From Arcuatula senhousia (taxonomy: Eukaryota > Mollusca > Bivalvia > Mytilida > Mytilidae), in the NCBI GenBank assembly GCA_963971305.1, contig OZ020304.1:21310103-21374102 (forward strand): a DNA stretch of 64,000 nt. Direction: 5' to 3'. Shown here piece by piece: positions 11,299-21,488 of this stretch. Both the position numbers and the translations under genes were made by a program. The notes under the pieces are model-generated. The model ran no database searches, was not told where the DNA came from, and worked only from the letters and a program-made list of their open reading frames with translations. The first letter of the stretch is position 1. Every line of letters begins with the position of its first letter.

Positions 11299-11843
11299 TT
11301 AAGGTTCATCTGTACCTTTCGTTAAAGATAGCGAAATTTTCTACCTATTTTTTTGTATATGCAGAACAAAAACTACAAATAAAATGGTAGAATAAAGCAT
11401 AGCTGGACCTAGATATGGTAATTTCTTATTCAATTTCTATCAATTTTTCATTTTAAGTTCCTTGAAAATTAAGATCTCTTTTTTTTTCCTGTTCAGATTT
11501 TTGATTGAAGAGGACAAACTATCCCTATTGTTCCTCTTACATGAAACGAGGTGAACACTTTTAGTTAAATCCTTTTTTGAAAGTTGCATGAAATTTGAGG
11601 CCACAAGAAAGGGTGAAAGTGATATTAGTCTTAAATCGGGTGTTTTTAAAAGCGGAGAAAAAAGAGATCTCTAAAATAAAGGATTTTTTCGGCAAGAATT
11701 CATAGAGAAAAGGTAAGAATTTTTAATATCTAGGTCCAGCTACACTTTATATTTCAATTTTATGTTCAGTTTTGGCTGTGCATATACTGAAAATAGATTA
11801 AAAATAACGCCATGTTTTAATGAAAGGTACAGATGAACCTTAA
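11299..11843. mobile_element. MITE with long imperfect TIRs flanked by TTAA
   Basis: The left end reads TTAA then 'ggttcatctgtacctttc'. The right end is the reverse complement, 'gaaaggtacagatgaacc' then TTAA. Inside, 'agctggacctagatat' (about 11400) pairs with 'atatctaggtccagct' (about 11728), so the arms extend beyond 100 bp with gaps. TTAA duplications are typical of piggyBac and Kolobok elements. No transposase frame is inside, so the element is non-autonomous. Confidence 0.8.
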
Positions 11844-12007
11844 ACGAACATTTGCGTAAAACCAAATCAAAACAAATATGGAACAATGTGATGAAGATTC
11901 AATTAGATGCCATGCGCTATTGCATGTAATTCCCCCGAACCTTTTCTGTGCATGCCCATTTTTTACAAAAAAATCTGAATCCTTAAATGTGGAAAACCTA
12001 TGGAGTA

Positions 12008-12401
12008 TAGGGGTGTAACGATACCACTTTCCCACGATCCGATACAGATCACGATACCTGGCTCACGATCCGATCCGTATCACGATACCTTTTACTTTCA
12101 TAACTTACAAAAGACCTGCTTGTCATATCATTGTAAATCGATGGTAATTATTTAAGAAGTATAATTTTCATGTGTTAAATAGACTGTAAACCGAAGTCTT
12201 TTCAAGCAAAAGATTTTATTTCAGTCCGACTGACAATATTTTGTGCCATTGTTGACACCGGAAGCACGCTTTTTTATCTTCCTACCAAAGATGGATACGA
12301 CATTTTTTGGATCGGATCGGAATCGCGAAGTCAAACACGGTATCGATTTCCGGATCGTGGGATAAAATATCGTGATGCACCGGTGAATCGTTACACCCCT
12401 A
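12008..12401. mobile_element. hAT-type MITE with 8-bp target duplication
   Basis: The terminal inverted repeats are 'taggggtgtaacgat' and 'atcgttacacccct' plus a. The element is flanked on both sides by the same 8 bases, ATGGAGTA (12000-12007 and 12402-12409). An 8-bp duplication and a 'CACCCCTA'-type end fit hAT-derived MITEs known widely in animals. Subterminal 'cacgatccgat' motifs recur inside. No coding capacity. Confidence 0.93.
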
Positions 12402-13287
12402 ATGGAGTATGGTACAGTATGTTTATAAAGCCATCATATTTTGAGTCACATATTTGACAGATTGAGGTAAGTTTAGAGCTTCTTTACGAACATTATATCT
12501 TTATCAAGCCCTATACTCAACGCTTATAACCCGCCTAAAATTTCTTCCTAGAATAGACAGAGAAAAAAGATTATAAAAGGTTATTTAGAGAATATAAAGG
12601 CAGTATTTTTAATGTTTGCGGTAAGAGAGTTTTAAATTGTCTATTCGAAACACATAATAATAAAAGATAACCTTTTATAAATGATTTGGCTGTCGTTTTA
12701 AAAATTAATTTGCTTTCTTTGGTTCCAAAATAATTAGGGGATTGCTAATTCTGGGGAAGGAAATGAAGAATAAAATAAGAACATTTCGTCCCAAACATCA
12801 GTTCGTACCTATTCCGCCATTCGTAAGATCATAACAGGTGATTGCTGGATTGTTTATGGTCTCTGGTATGGTACTGTGGCAACTGCCACTAACATTGGCA
12901 ATTTAAAGTTAAAAATTAAAGTTTGTACTCATTTGAGTGATTGTTAAAATTTTAAATTACAAGCCTTTTCTGCGGGTCCTTTCTTGAAACTATTAACTAA
13001 TAAAGGTAATAACAAAACTACCGAACTTGAATGATCAATCTCATAGTCCAGAGAAAATGACAAAAACGAATCAGTCATACCGGAGAATTGGTGGATCGAA
13101 ATTGTCTTGACTTGGTACAGTCATTTCAAACGAAATGGTGGGTTAAACCAGGTTTTATGGCGCCAAACCTCCTTCTTCCATTGCGATCTTAGGATCCGGT
13201 AATGACCATAGAACACAACATATAGTCGTTGTGAGACACAATAGGGATATTGAGGTGATCATCTCAGTACAGCAGACCAGTCAAACA

Positions 13288-13672
13288 CTAATTAAAACAA
13301 TTAACTATCATATCTTTTAACTCAATTTTGAACTTTTCTACTAGTGGCTGATAACGAAGAAAGAATTTTTTTAGTGATCTTATGAAACGTATTTTCTTAT
13401 AGCCCTGCTCCAAAGGTCGGTCACGAAGAAATCGGTGTCTGATAAAAAAATCTGTGAAATGTGTGCAAGCTCTGGCATATCGAATAAGTTGTGAAATATA
13501 AACACCGTATGCAGGAGAAGTAGGTATATTGCTCTGTAGATTAGGAAAATTAATAATTTGAAAATTTAAATCGTCTCGTTTATCGTAAATTTTTGTACTG
13601 AGATGACCACCTGGGTCAAATTCGACTGGTGCAAATCCGAGAAAGACGTGAAGCAATTTGATTCGGAGGTCT
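13288..13672 (-). pseudogene. Retrotransposon reverse-transcriptase C-terminal fragment
   Basis: The frame (122 codons, 13656 down to 13288) contains TKIYDKRDDLNFQIINFP and AYGVYISQLIRYARAC, then a basic KKFFLRY tail. This segment is conserved at the C-terminal side of RTs in a retroelement family common in molluscs and fish. Upstream (13657-13672) another frame seems to carry an LEIKETSES-like continuation, so at least one frameshift separates it from its normal N-terminal neighbour. No RT catalytic motif is left. Only the last third of the gene remains. Confidence 0.7.
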
Positions 13673-13919
13673 CTTTAATCTCCAATTCCGGAGGATATAT
13701 TGAAGGAATCCAACTACCAAATGAAGTGTTATTGACAGAAATTTATTTTACCGATAAATACTGGACTGTTTTTACTTATTAATACTGATACTGGATTGCT
13801 TTTATCTTATTTAGGAAAGTCAGTAATGGTATTTCTGTGACTGTAACATTTTCTTACATGTCTTATATTTAGTCAATGATTGAAGGGAAAAATGCATCGA
13901 GATATAAACTTTGACACAT

Positions 13920-14015
13920 TCTTGACAATTTATTCCATTCCTGGATTCGAACCCGCAATCTTTCTCTCCTCGGGCAATGTCATTAAGTCTGTGGCTACCG
14001 ATTGCTTGATTCAAA
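13920..14015 (-). repeat. Possible tRNA-derived SINE remnant (B box)
   Basis: On the minus strand 13943-13953 reads GGTTCGAATCC, a perfect RNA polymerase III B box inside a T-arm-like context. An A-box-like 'tagccacagac' lies upstream but is poor, and no full cloverleaf can be drawn, so this is not called as a tRNA gene. Confidence 0.35.
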
Positions 14016-15494
14016 AGTGTTGAATTGGTATATTTAAAAAAAGTATTAGCTTTTGAAAAAAGCTAGTCGTCTCCGCTTAGTGTAGCGATATAATATATAC
14101 TGTATATTTAAAAAGTTAATGAAGTGAATAATAAACTCAAATTTTAACAAAGTGTCTTTACCGTGTTTAAGATGCATTTTGTTGATTGAAAATATGTGTA
14201 TTTGGTGAAGTCAAAATAGAAAGACATGTTGTCTCGGGCAAAAGAAAAACATACACACAAAACGATCAGCTATGCAAACGCCTTAGTAATCGAAAGTGAA
14301 CCAAGATATGTCCGAGGGGAGTAAATATCAGCAGTTGACACTTGTCGCAACACGTTTATTGCAATCCAAAACGATTCGTTTATGATGCATAACTTTAGAA
14401 AAAAATATAATTCACAAAAACACACATCTTTGCTTGTTTACCAGATAGACAGAAATTTTCTGAAAAATGAGCACATTTTGTCTCCAATAAAGCTCCGAAA
14501 TCAGCGACTTACATGCAGTCCGTAAACTACCTTGGCCACTATCAGCTCCTACCGAATTGTTGATAAAAAATGTAACCCACCTATGCTATGCAAGTATAAT
14601 AACTTAAAAACGAAAGAATATGGAATATGTGCCAGAAAGACACGATCCACATATTGATATGATTTTGATAAATGTACAAAAGCAAAATTTCACTGCATGT
14701 GAAGCGCTTTTCTGGATTAACCTTCATCAGACATGCACGCTAGGAGTAGAAAACTTTGAAAACCGGTAAAATATTAGCTTTGATAAAACAAAAACAGAAG
14801 CCAAATATATATAACAACAATACATGACCAAACAGATAAAGTCCTTTATCAAATTTAAAGAGTCAACTTTTGGAAATATGTAAACTGTGTCTTTCCAACA
14901 CATAATATTCCAATATTCGAAATATATAAGAGCATACAACTGTCAAAAGGTACACCTTTCGCTTGCAAAATAAAATAAAAAGACTTTTAAAATCGAGCTA
15001 ACCCCTCCATACATTTAAAAGGTCTTTTAGTTTTGTAATTCCGCAAAATATTTGTACCCCCGCTTGAAAGTGTATGTAACTACTTTTGATAGGGTAAATC
15101 ATCAGTGTCCCAACACCTTTATTAAACAGAGCACTGGTTAATTAAAATAATGGGGTACTTTGAGGTCAGAATGACAAAAATTTCTCGGCATGTGAAAAGT
15201 TCCCAGCAATAATTTGTCTACGCCCGACGTGCATTTTGTCTATAGGCAAGACTCACCAGAGGAGCTCTACCAAATAGATTGAAATATTTTACAATGAAAG
15301 ACGTATGGTATCATCATGAAATTTTACACTAGTATACATCAGGATATGGACAAAACCACAAAAAATACTATAAAATTGCACCTTCCTTATCAAATTCATG
15401 GTTGATTGTCCCAGAATAAGAATTACTAATTCAAAAGCGGATATAAAAAGAATGATTAATTTGGTTATGTTGCATATGCAAATTTCTAGAATTA

Positions 15495-15830
15495 AAAAAA
15501 AGGGACAAAGGTGTACCAAAGGGACAATCAAACATCATTATACCGAAAAGACATAGACAGAATCGGTAGACAAAAAATCATCACAACGAAACAAACCATT
15601 CAACAAACAAAATACACACACATGGCAACCAAACTGCATTTAGCAACGTGAACTCAAGTAGAAACGAGAATGAACTCAGGTGCTCCAGAAGAGTAGACAG
15701 TTCCTGCTTGTTATAGCACACCATAGTTGCCAAAGATATCGATGTAATGTTGGTATAATCCAGAAAAGGATGACATTACCAAATTCTATGTCAAACCAAC
15801 ATCTGTGCTCATCTGAGAGATAGAAATTCC
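15495..15830 (+). repeat. Interspersed repeat family R2 ('ggtgctcc..gaagagtaagcag')
   Basis: Starts near 'aaggtgtaccaaagggacaa' and contains 'ctcaggtgctccagaagag' followed by 'cagttcctgcttgttatag'. Related copies lie at 19690-20070 and 25225-25480 on the same strand. I recognise this as a very common mytilid repeat; no coding frame. Confidence 0.65.
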
Positions 15831-16078
15831 ACCTTTCAACAGCAGCATTTGAATTGAAAACGTTGGAAGAATGAAACCCAAGAGAACCAAATACTCGTAC
15901 CCAAAATAGTTAAAAAAAAGGAAGCCAAATCCATCGAATATCGACCATGTGCAGTACAAGGTAACAAACCTGGCGTTTTTTACAACTTTGAAATTAGACC
16001 ATCTAAAACTTTCAAAAACACATATTTTATTGGTTTAATTCGTGTTAGACAAGTACGACTACCAGGCTTGTGATTACC
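15831..16078 (-). repeat. Interspersed repeat family R3, minus-strand copy
   Basis: Read on the minus strand from 16078 it begins 'ggtaatcacaagcctggtag' and contains 'gcacatggtcgatat' and 'ggatttggcttcctt'. The same landmarks in the same order occur at 40911-41256 on the plus strand, so the two are copies of one family. An 'aagcctggtagt' scrap also lies near 11030. Confidence 0.65.
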
Positions 16079-16914
16079 TTCCATCAGCAGTTGTTATCAA
16101 CCCGCCAGTTTGAAATACAAAGTACCAAAAGCGGCCGTATCATGGCAAAAGTACGGTTAATTTGGAAAACTGATTTATGGAACTTGAAGATGGTCGAACT
16201 TTACACGTTAATCGTGTTTACAACTACTTCATCGTATGTCGTAATTCGAGAAAATTTGATAAAAAATGAAACTCAGTATGAGATCATATATGTCATCTTC
16301 GCAGCTCAGAGGTTACGAAACGCTAACAATTATCTTCACGTGAAGAATCTTGACTAACGAAGATGGATATACGTGCTCAGAGTATACGCGTGACTCAGAA
16401 AAAGTTGTATATGTGTCACCGTGTACAACCGAAAACGTAGGATCCCTGTTTTAACGCCGGAATCGCGGTTTTATTACGCCGGCACCACGGTTTTTTCATC
16501 AACTTTCAGGAAAAAACACTTGAGTCAGGTAGGAAAACATAGCTTTAAATAAACTAATATTATGCTGTCAAGAATAGGTCTATGTGCATTCGGATGTGTG
16601 TTCGAGACTGTAAAATTCAAGACCATATGTATCATGCACTTTCGCGTATGAGACGAGTCGAGTCTTTTTTCACCTCTATTTCCCTAATCACAGACTTGGA
16701 ACATACCTAGTATGTCTTTAGACAATCCTTCTTACAATCGATGTAACTCCATATTTAGAGATTATAAAAATAAAATGCCGTCACCATTTAAAACTACAAC
16801 GACTGGGTTCAAGTAAGGAACTAGTGTAACTGGAATTAAGATGATAATATAAATATGTACATGAATAAGTATAATGAGTCTAGTATATTGGAGTTCGCGG
16901 TACAATAATTGAGA

Positions 16915-17170
16915 TTCCCAAAATTAAAAGTTGAAAATTCCAAGAATAAAGTTGGAATTTCAAAGATTAAAGCTGATAATACCAAGATTAAACTTAATGA
17001 GAATTTCCAAGAACTAAGTTGGAATTTCCCAGATTAAAGTTGATAATACCAAGATTTAACTGAATTAGAACTTCCAATAATAAAGCTGGAATTTCGAATG
17101 TAAAGCTGGAATTTCCAAAAAAAGCTTGAATTTCCAAGAATAAAGCTGGAATTTCCAAGAAGAAAGTACA
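16915..17170. repeat. Minisatellite, unit about 21-25 bp (GGAATTTCCAAGAATAAAGCT)
   Basis: About ten to twelve imperfect copies of 'ggaatttccaagaataaagct' with variants such as 'tgataataccaagattaa'. Each unit carries the palindromic GGAATTTCC. Confidence 0.85.
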
Positions 17171-17261
17171 AATAACAAATTATGAAATAAAACAAAACAC
17201 ATATTAGTAAGCTTCTATACGATAATGACGTGTAGAAAAAAAAGGGTTTGCGACGCAATCT

Positions 17262-17550
17262 ATATAAACAAGGAGCGATTTTTAAAATCCAAAATTAAGA
17301 CATCCAGCAGCCTTAAATGTGACCAATGGATCTTGATCGCCATATTGCATTGGTCTAAGATTAAAATATTTTAAAAAAATCAGCTAAAGACTCATTTAAG
17401 GACATAGAACAATTATAACATAAAGACGACAGGAACAACCAAAATGCTTTGACAAAAAATCCTGGCTTAATTATTACATGTAGGCACATATAAAATGTGG
17501 CGGGTATACATATTTTTTTTTGGGGGGGGGCTAAACTTCCCCTGTTTTAA
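17262..17550 (+). repeat. Diverged copy of repeat family R1
   Basis: Contains 'ccagcagcctt', 'aatgtgacca', 'ttgcattggtctaaga', 'tcctggctta' and 'aaaatgtggcgggt' in the same order as 10420-10745, with many differences and small gaps. Confidence 0.6.
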
Positions 17551-18150
17551 ATAAAAATGAACATATCAACATATTATATTTGAATTGACATAAACACAGT
17601 CAGTTTTATTTATAACTTCAAAATATGTTTAAAATAAAGTTGACAATGGATATATGTTATGAGTTTATATACAAGACAATATTAACTCCAATAATTATGC
17701 AATTCCTCCCTTCAATTCTATTAAATACACAATCATTACAAATTCATGTTTTTGTTTGAACGCCAATTGTTTTCCTTTTTAAAGAAGTCTTAGAGAAAAC
17801 ATCTAAATTTGACAAGCATCGCAATTCGATCTAACAGAGAACGGGCAAATTTTGCCCACGGACAAACTAACACTTTTGCTCATCAATAAATGTACCGGTA
17901 CACATGTATCTTCATATCTAAACAATGAACAGATGTATTTGCTAAAGGGTGAGCTAGCAAAAAACATTTCATGTTAAAAACGCTATTAATGTAAAAAGAT
18001 TTTCCTGGTTGTCATTTTCACTACTTCGAATTCATGAACTTCAAATAGATTTTCCTACTATAAAAAACTGTCATAAAAACATCAAATTGAAACTGTCAAG
18101 GTACCAAATAATATTGCATTTTTCAAAATACCCAAAAGTATTTGAGTTAA

Positions 18151-18609
18151 TCAATGAATCAATTTCTTGTCATCTGTTCGGTGAACTGTCCTGCGAACAT
18201 TTGCACTTTTTGAGATACTTTTGTCTTTAAATTCAACGGAAGCTGTTTCACGCGCACTCGCACGTGATGACGGATTTGAAAGTCTATCAACAAGAGATTG
18301 CATGGCCTTGGATGAAAGTTTTCTCCTTCCCGTAAAACGGGAGGCTTCAACTTGGGCGGCAGAAGTTATTGGTTTATATTCTTTAAACTTAATGGCTCCA
18401 CCCGAGAGTTGATCTCTCCGAACATATGTGCTTTTTGGTCTCGAGAGTCTGCTGCACAACTCGTCTATCTCGAATTGTGACATTGTTTCAAATCCAGCAT
18501 ATTTGGCACTCATTTTAGAATAGTCCGGAAGAAGCCTGGGCGGATCCACCAATTTTTTCTTTGGAATAAACTCCGTATGTGGAAGTCCTATTTCTACATA
18601 TAGTTTCAT
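18151..18609 (-). CDS. Small basic protein with a duplicated L-x2-RLS-x-P motif, function unknown
   Basis: This 152-residue single-exon frame starts MKLYVEIGLPHTEF. Two related segments stand out: ELCSRLSRPKSTY (about 51-63) and SLVDRLSNPSSRA (about 105-117), each with acidic-L-x2-RLS-x-P and Ser. The rest is Lys/Arg/Ser-rich, with no signal peptide or membrane segment. Residue use looks protein-like compared with the chance frames around it. The LSRPK-type repeat is faintly reminiscent of THEG-like or sperm-axoneme proteins, but that is weak inference. No TATA box or poly-A signal was recognised close by. It could also be one exon of a larger gene, since the last residues (DDKKLIH) look less conserved in style. 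Confidence 0.55.
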   Translation of the reverse strand: MKLYVEIGLPHTEFIPKKKLVDPPRLLPDYSKMSAKYAGFETMSQFEIDELCSRLSRPKSTYVRRDQLSGGAIKFKEYKPITSAAQVEASRFTGRRKLSSKAMQSLVDRLSNPSSRASARETASVEFKDKSISKSANVRRTVHRTDDKKLIH

Positions 18610-19401
18610 TTTGAATTTTTTAAGTTATTCCAGGAGAATTAAATGAAGTAATTAGAGATAGACACAAATAAATTTTATCGACACATTTACAAGTATTAAG
18701 TTTTTTTTTCTAAATAATTCGAAAAATGTCCAGCATCAGGCACTTCATATTACGTACATGGCTAGACGTTAGAACTGAACATTTGCAATAACAACCATAG
18801 TTATAGTACTAGAGTGGATCCTTGACCATTCCTTATAAAGATGCATGGTTGAGATCTTTTAATCTATTTAACAAAACAAAATCCAATTATGTAACAATTG
18901 TTGATCATTTTAACTATTAAAGTGCATCCGTTCAAAATAAATTAAAAGATGGGACATTTGATAACTTTTGCACCTTTAAACAAGTTATTGTTGTAAATTT
19001 GAAATTTGTTCAAAATATTTGTACGTTAATAATGGTTCTCTATTCTGGACCAACGAACTGAGAAACATCAGATCAGTGATGACAAGTTTAAAACATGTCG
19101 TATCTATCTAATAAAGATAATGTCTTTAGATTAAGAAGAACTTTAAAAATCACACCAACGACATCATGATATCATATTCTAATTAAGTTTGATTGTGCAC
19201 CATTGTGTCTGGGGTCCTGTTTTTGACTATTTGACAAAGAGTTGCAATGATTAATTAAACATCAAGGCATGGACATGAAGTCATTAACCAAATATATTTA
19301 ATAGATATTATAGGATGCAAGACTTTTTACGGTTCAAAACGAACAATACAATTGAAAATGGTCATATTAAATCATGCCGAGATGGTCGGGTCAGAGCCCA
19401 T

Positions 19402-19473
19402 AACACTCAGTCAGAACCCCTTAAGAACACTCAGCCAGAACCCCTTAAGAACACTCAGTCAGAACCCCTTAAG
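19402..19473. repeat. Three tandem copies of a 24-bp unit
   Basis: Three almost identical units of 'aacactcagtcagaacccct' plus taag, exactly 72 bp; only one base differs (cagtcag/cagccag). Confidence 0.95.
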
Positions 19474-19689
19474 CTAAGAATATAAAAACGATAAAGGTAA
19501 AAACATCAATAGTTTTATACCGAGCATCAACTGCTTGTCTATTCTGTGTATTCTAGTCATTCTGCATTGATGATGGTGTTACCTCAAACAAATTGATACA
19601 AAGCAATTTTGAAAACAATAGAAATAAGCCAATATTAAGTAGTTCAGTCATGAATCAATTCAATTTTAGTTCATGTTTTGTATCGAATC

Positions 19690-20070
19690 TATTTGTGTAT
19701 ACCTTTAAGAAGCAGAGGTACCAATGGGGCATCTAAATGTCAAAAGTATGAAAGGGCAAATGAAAAAACGAACGAAAAACAGACAACACAAAGACACCAA
19801 GATTATACAAAAAAAAAACAACGAAAAAACCAACTCAACTGAATGGGTAACACCAAGGCGAACTCAAGTCGTGACGAGAATGAGTCCAGGTGCTCCGGAA
19901 GAGTAAGCAGTCCCTACTTGTTAAGGGACACTCGTCGCTTCGCAAATGGTCAACGGTCAAACAAGCGTGTCAAATCATGTTCGGTTAAGAAGGACAAAAC
20001 AAACCCAATGACTAACCGACATCGTCTCCACTCATTTGAGAGATAAAAATCACATATTTGTGTCCATTTG
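19690..20070 (+). repeat. Repeat family R2, second copy
   Basis: Carries 'gcagaggtaccaatggggca', 'ccaggtgctccggaagag' and 'taagcagtccctacttgtta' in the family order. Short frames here are chance readings of the repeat. Confidence 0.6.
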
Positions 20071-20341
20071 TCTATAAGTGCATGATGTCTTCCCATAAAA
20101 TTTCTTTATGGAACACAACAACCGATGTAATCCTGTACGCGTCAGTAAAAAAAAATGTTATCAGACGCGACGCTTTCCAAGGAATCGATGTAAGTCCCAC
20201 GAGTTCTAGAATAACAACTCAACTGTGATACTTGAAATCCATGAGCGGGAGCGTTCGAAAAGTTAATTGCTACAAAAGAAGGGAACGTTGATAATTGAAA
20301 AGTTGAAGTCATAAAGCTTTGTTGACTGATCTGTCTTGAGT

Positions 20342-20500
20342 CACAGGCGTTTGGGTCCAGGATTTTATTTTTATTAATTGTGTTTAAATAAAAATATCTG
20401 ACCCTCGCTATGATACTATAGTGTAGAGACGAAATAAAAAAAATACATACATGTACACGTTATTTATAATAAGATAAAATCCTGGACCCAAACGCCTGTG
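20342..20500. mobile_element. 159-bp MITE, perfect 27-bp TIRs, 8-bp target duplication
   Basis: Both ends are the same 27 bases in inverted orientation, starting 'cacaggcgtttgggtccagg'. The flanks on both sides are TCTTGAGT (20334-20341 and 20501-20508). The perfect TIRs and perfect 8-bp duplication indicate a recent hAT-type insertion. No coding capacity. Confidence 0.95.
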
Positions 20501-20692
20501 TCTTGAGTATAGATTATTTCTATTAGATGTTGATCTTAATATGGAGCAGACTTCCCAGAATCCGTTGTATCCTTTGCACTTCTGCAATTTGTTAAATGTT
20601 GCACGCTTCGCCTATATGTCTATATATATTACGTTATGTTGCTCTTATATAATAAGATGAGAAACATACCAATTAACATGCAAGCAATATGT

Positions 20693-20703
20693 GGGCGGGA
20701 AAA
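20693..20703 (+). promoter_or_regulatory. Possible E2F-type site upstream of the multi-exon gene
   Basis: GGGCGGGAAAA lies about 75-85 bp before the proposed ATG at 20777 and matches the E2F core (TTTCCCGCC on the other strand). A second GC-rich 'ggggcgg' follows. If real it suggests cell-cycle-linked expression; this is inference from one short motif. Confidence 0.35.
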
Positions 20704-20776
20704 TCAGGGGCGGTAACACAAGTCTGGCATGCACATATGTTTCATTCCCCTCTTCTTTATATCCCCAGAAGTAATT

Positions 20777-21187
20777 ATGAACACTAAAAAAGACGACGAT
20801 GAGGATTATACGTGTAAATCCACGTTTTCATCGAAAAGAAAACGCCTGTCAGCATCATTAATAAATCAGGAAGATCTTGATGCATTGGGAATCTTTTACG
20901 AAAAAAGTTCCACAGCTATGCCCAATTTTTTAAACATGTTACAGGAAAGAAAAAGTAGGATAGATTTTCCAGATGTTGCAAAGTCATTTATAGAATTAAC
21001 TAACACGAACTTGAAGTTTACCCTCGACCTTGACAAAATACCATCAATAGATGTTGAGTCTGGGCCAGCAATAGAGGAAAGAGAGATAATCGAAAACTTA
21101 GACGAAGAGTCAAGGGACTTGGAGAGGGTTCGACTAAAGGAAATGAGCAAATTAAACCCAGCTGAAGATACACTAAAAATTGTGCAA
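20777..21187 (+). CDS. Exon 1 of an unidentified multi-exon gene
   Basis: The open frame starts MNTKKDDDEDY and has a likely nuclear localisation cluster (SKRKR, about residues 19-23). It continues as a hydrophilic, Glu-rich segment (EEREIIENLDEESRDLERVRLKEMSKLNPAEDTLKIVQ-type, given here only as composition and start/end words). The frame is also open upstream to Met 20729, but 'ctttatatccccag' at 20754-20767 could be an acceptor, so 20777 is preferred. Two donors are possible: CAA|GTACAT after 21187 (phase 0), or TG|GTGTCT after 21201 (phase 2). Only the second fits the phase of the next recognised exon. If the first is used, an exon between 21.2 and 24.8 kb has been missed. I do not recognise the family. 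Confidence 0.55.
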
Positions 21188-21315
21188 GTACATTGTATAT
21201 GGTGTCTTTGATCTAGGTCTTAGCGCAGCAGTGGGGAGGGGGTCACAATAAATCTCACCACTTGATTTTCCAATGTTTATTCCTGAAGTCATGTCGGTGT
21301 TCTCCCCAGATCCTT

Positions 21316-21488
21316 CAGGCCCGTACACAGGGGGGGGGGGTGCGAGGGGTGGGATCGCACCCCCCTTTGAAAACCAACAAGCACTTTTCAACTCAGCGTT
21401 TTGATTCAACTGTCACTATTAAAGTTGATGTTTTGTATGAAAAAGTCTATTTCGCACCACCTTTAGGAAAATCTTGTGTACGGGCCTG
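21316..21488. mobile_element. 173-bp hAT-like MITE ('caggcccgtacaca' TIRs)
   Basis: The ends are 'caggcccgtacaca' and 'tgtgtacgggcctg', inverted repeats of 14 bp; inside are a poly-G run and 'gcaccccc'/'gcaccacc' subterminal motifs. The terminal CAGGCCCGTA is typical of hAT MITEs in marine invertebrates. A clear 8-bp duplication is not visible, so the copy is older. It lies in intron 1 of the gene above. Confidence 0.75.

Noticed and set aside
13920..14015. tRNA gene
   Set aside because: Only the B box and part of a T-arm fit; no acceptor stem, anticodon arm or good A box. Kept as a possible SINE remnant.
16070..16357. 95-codon frame
   Set aside because: No motif; it partly overlaps the R3 repeat in antisense.
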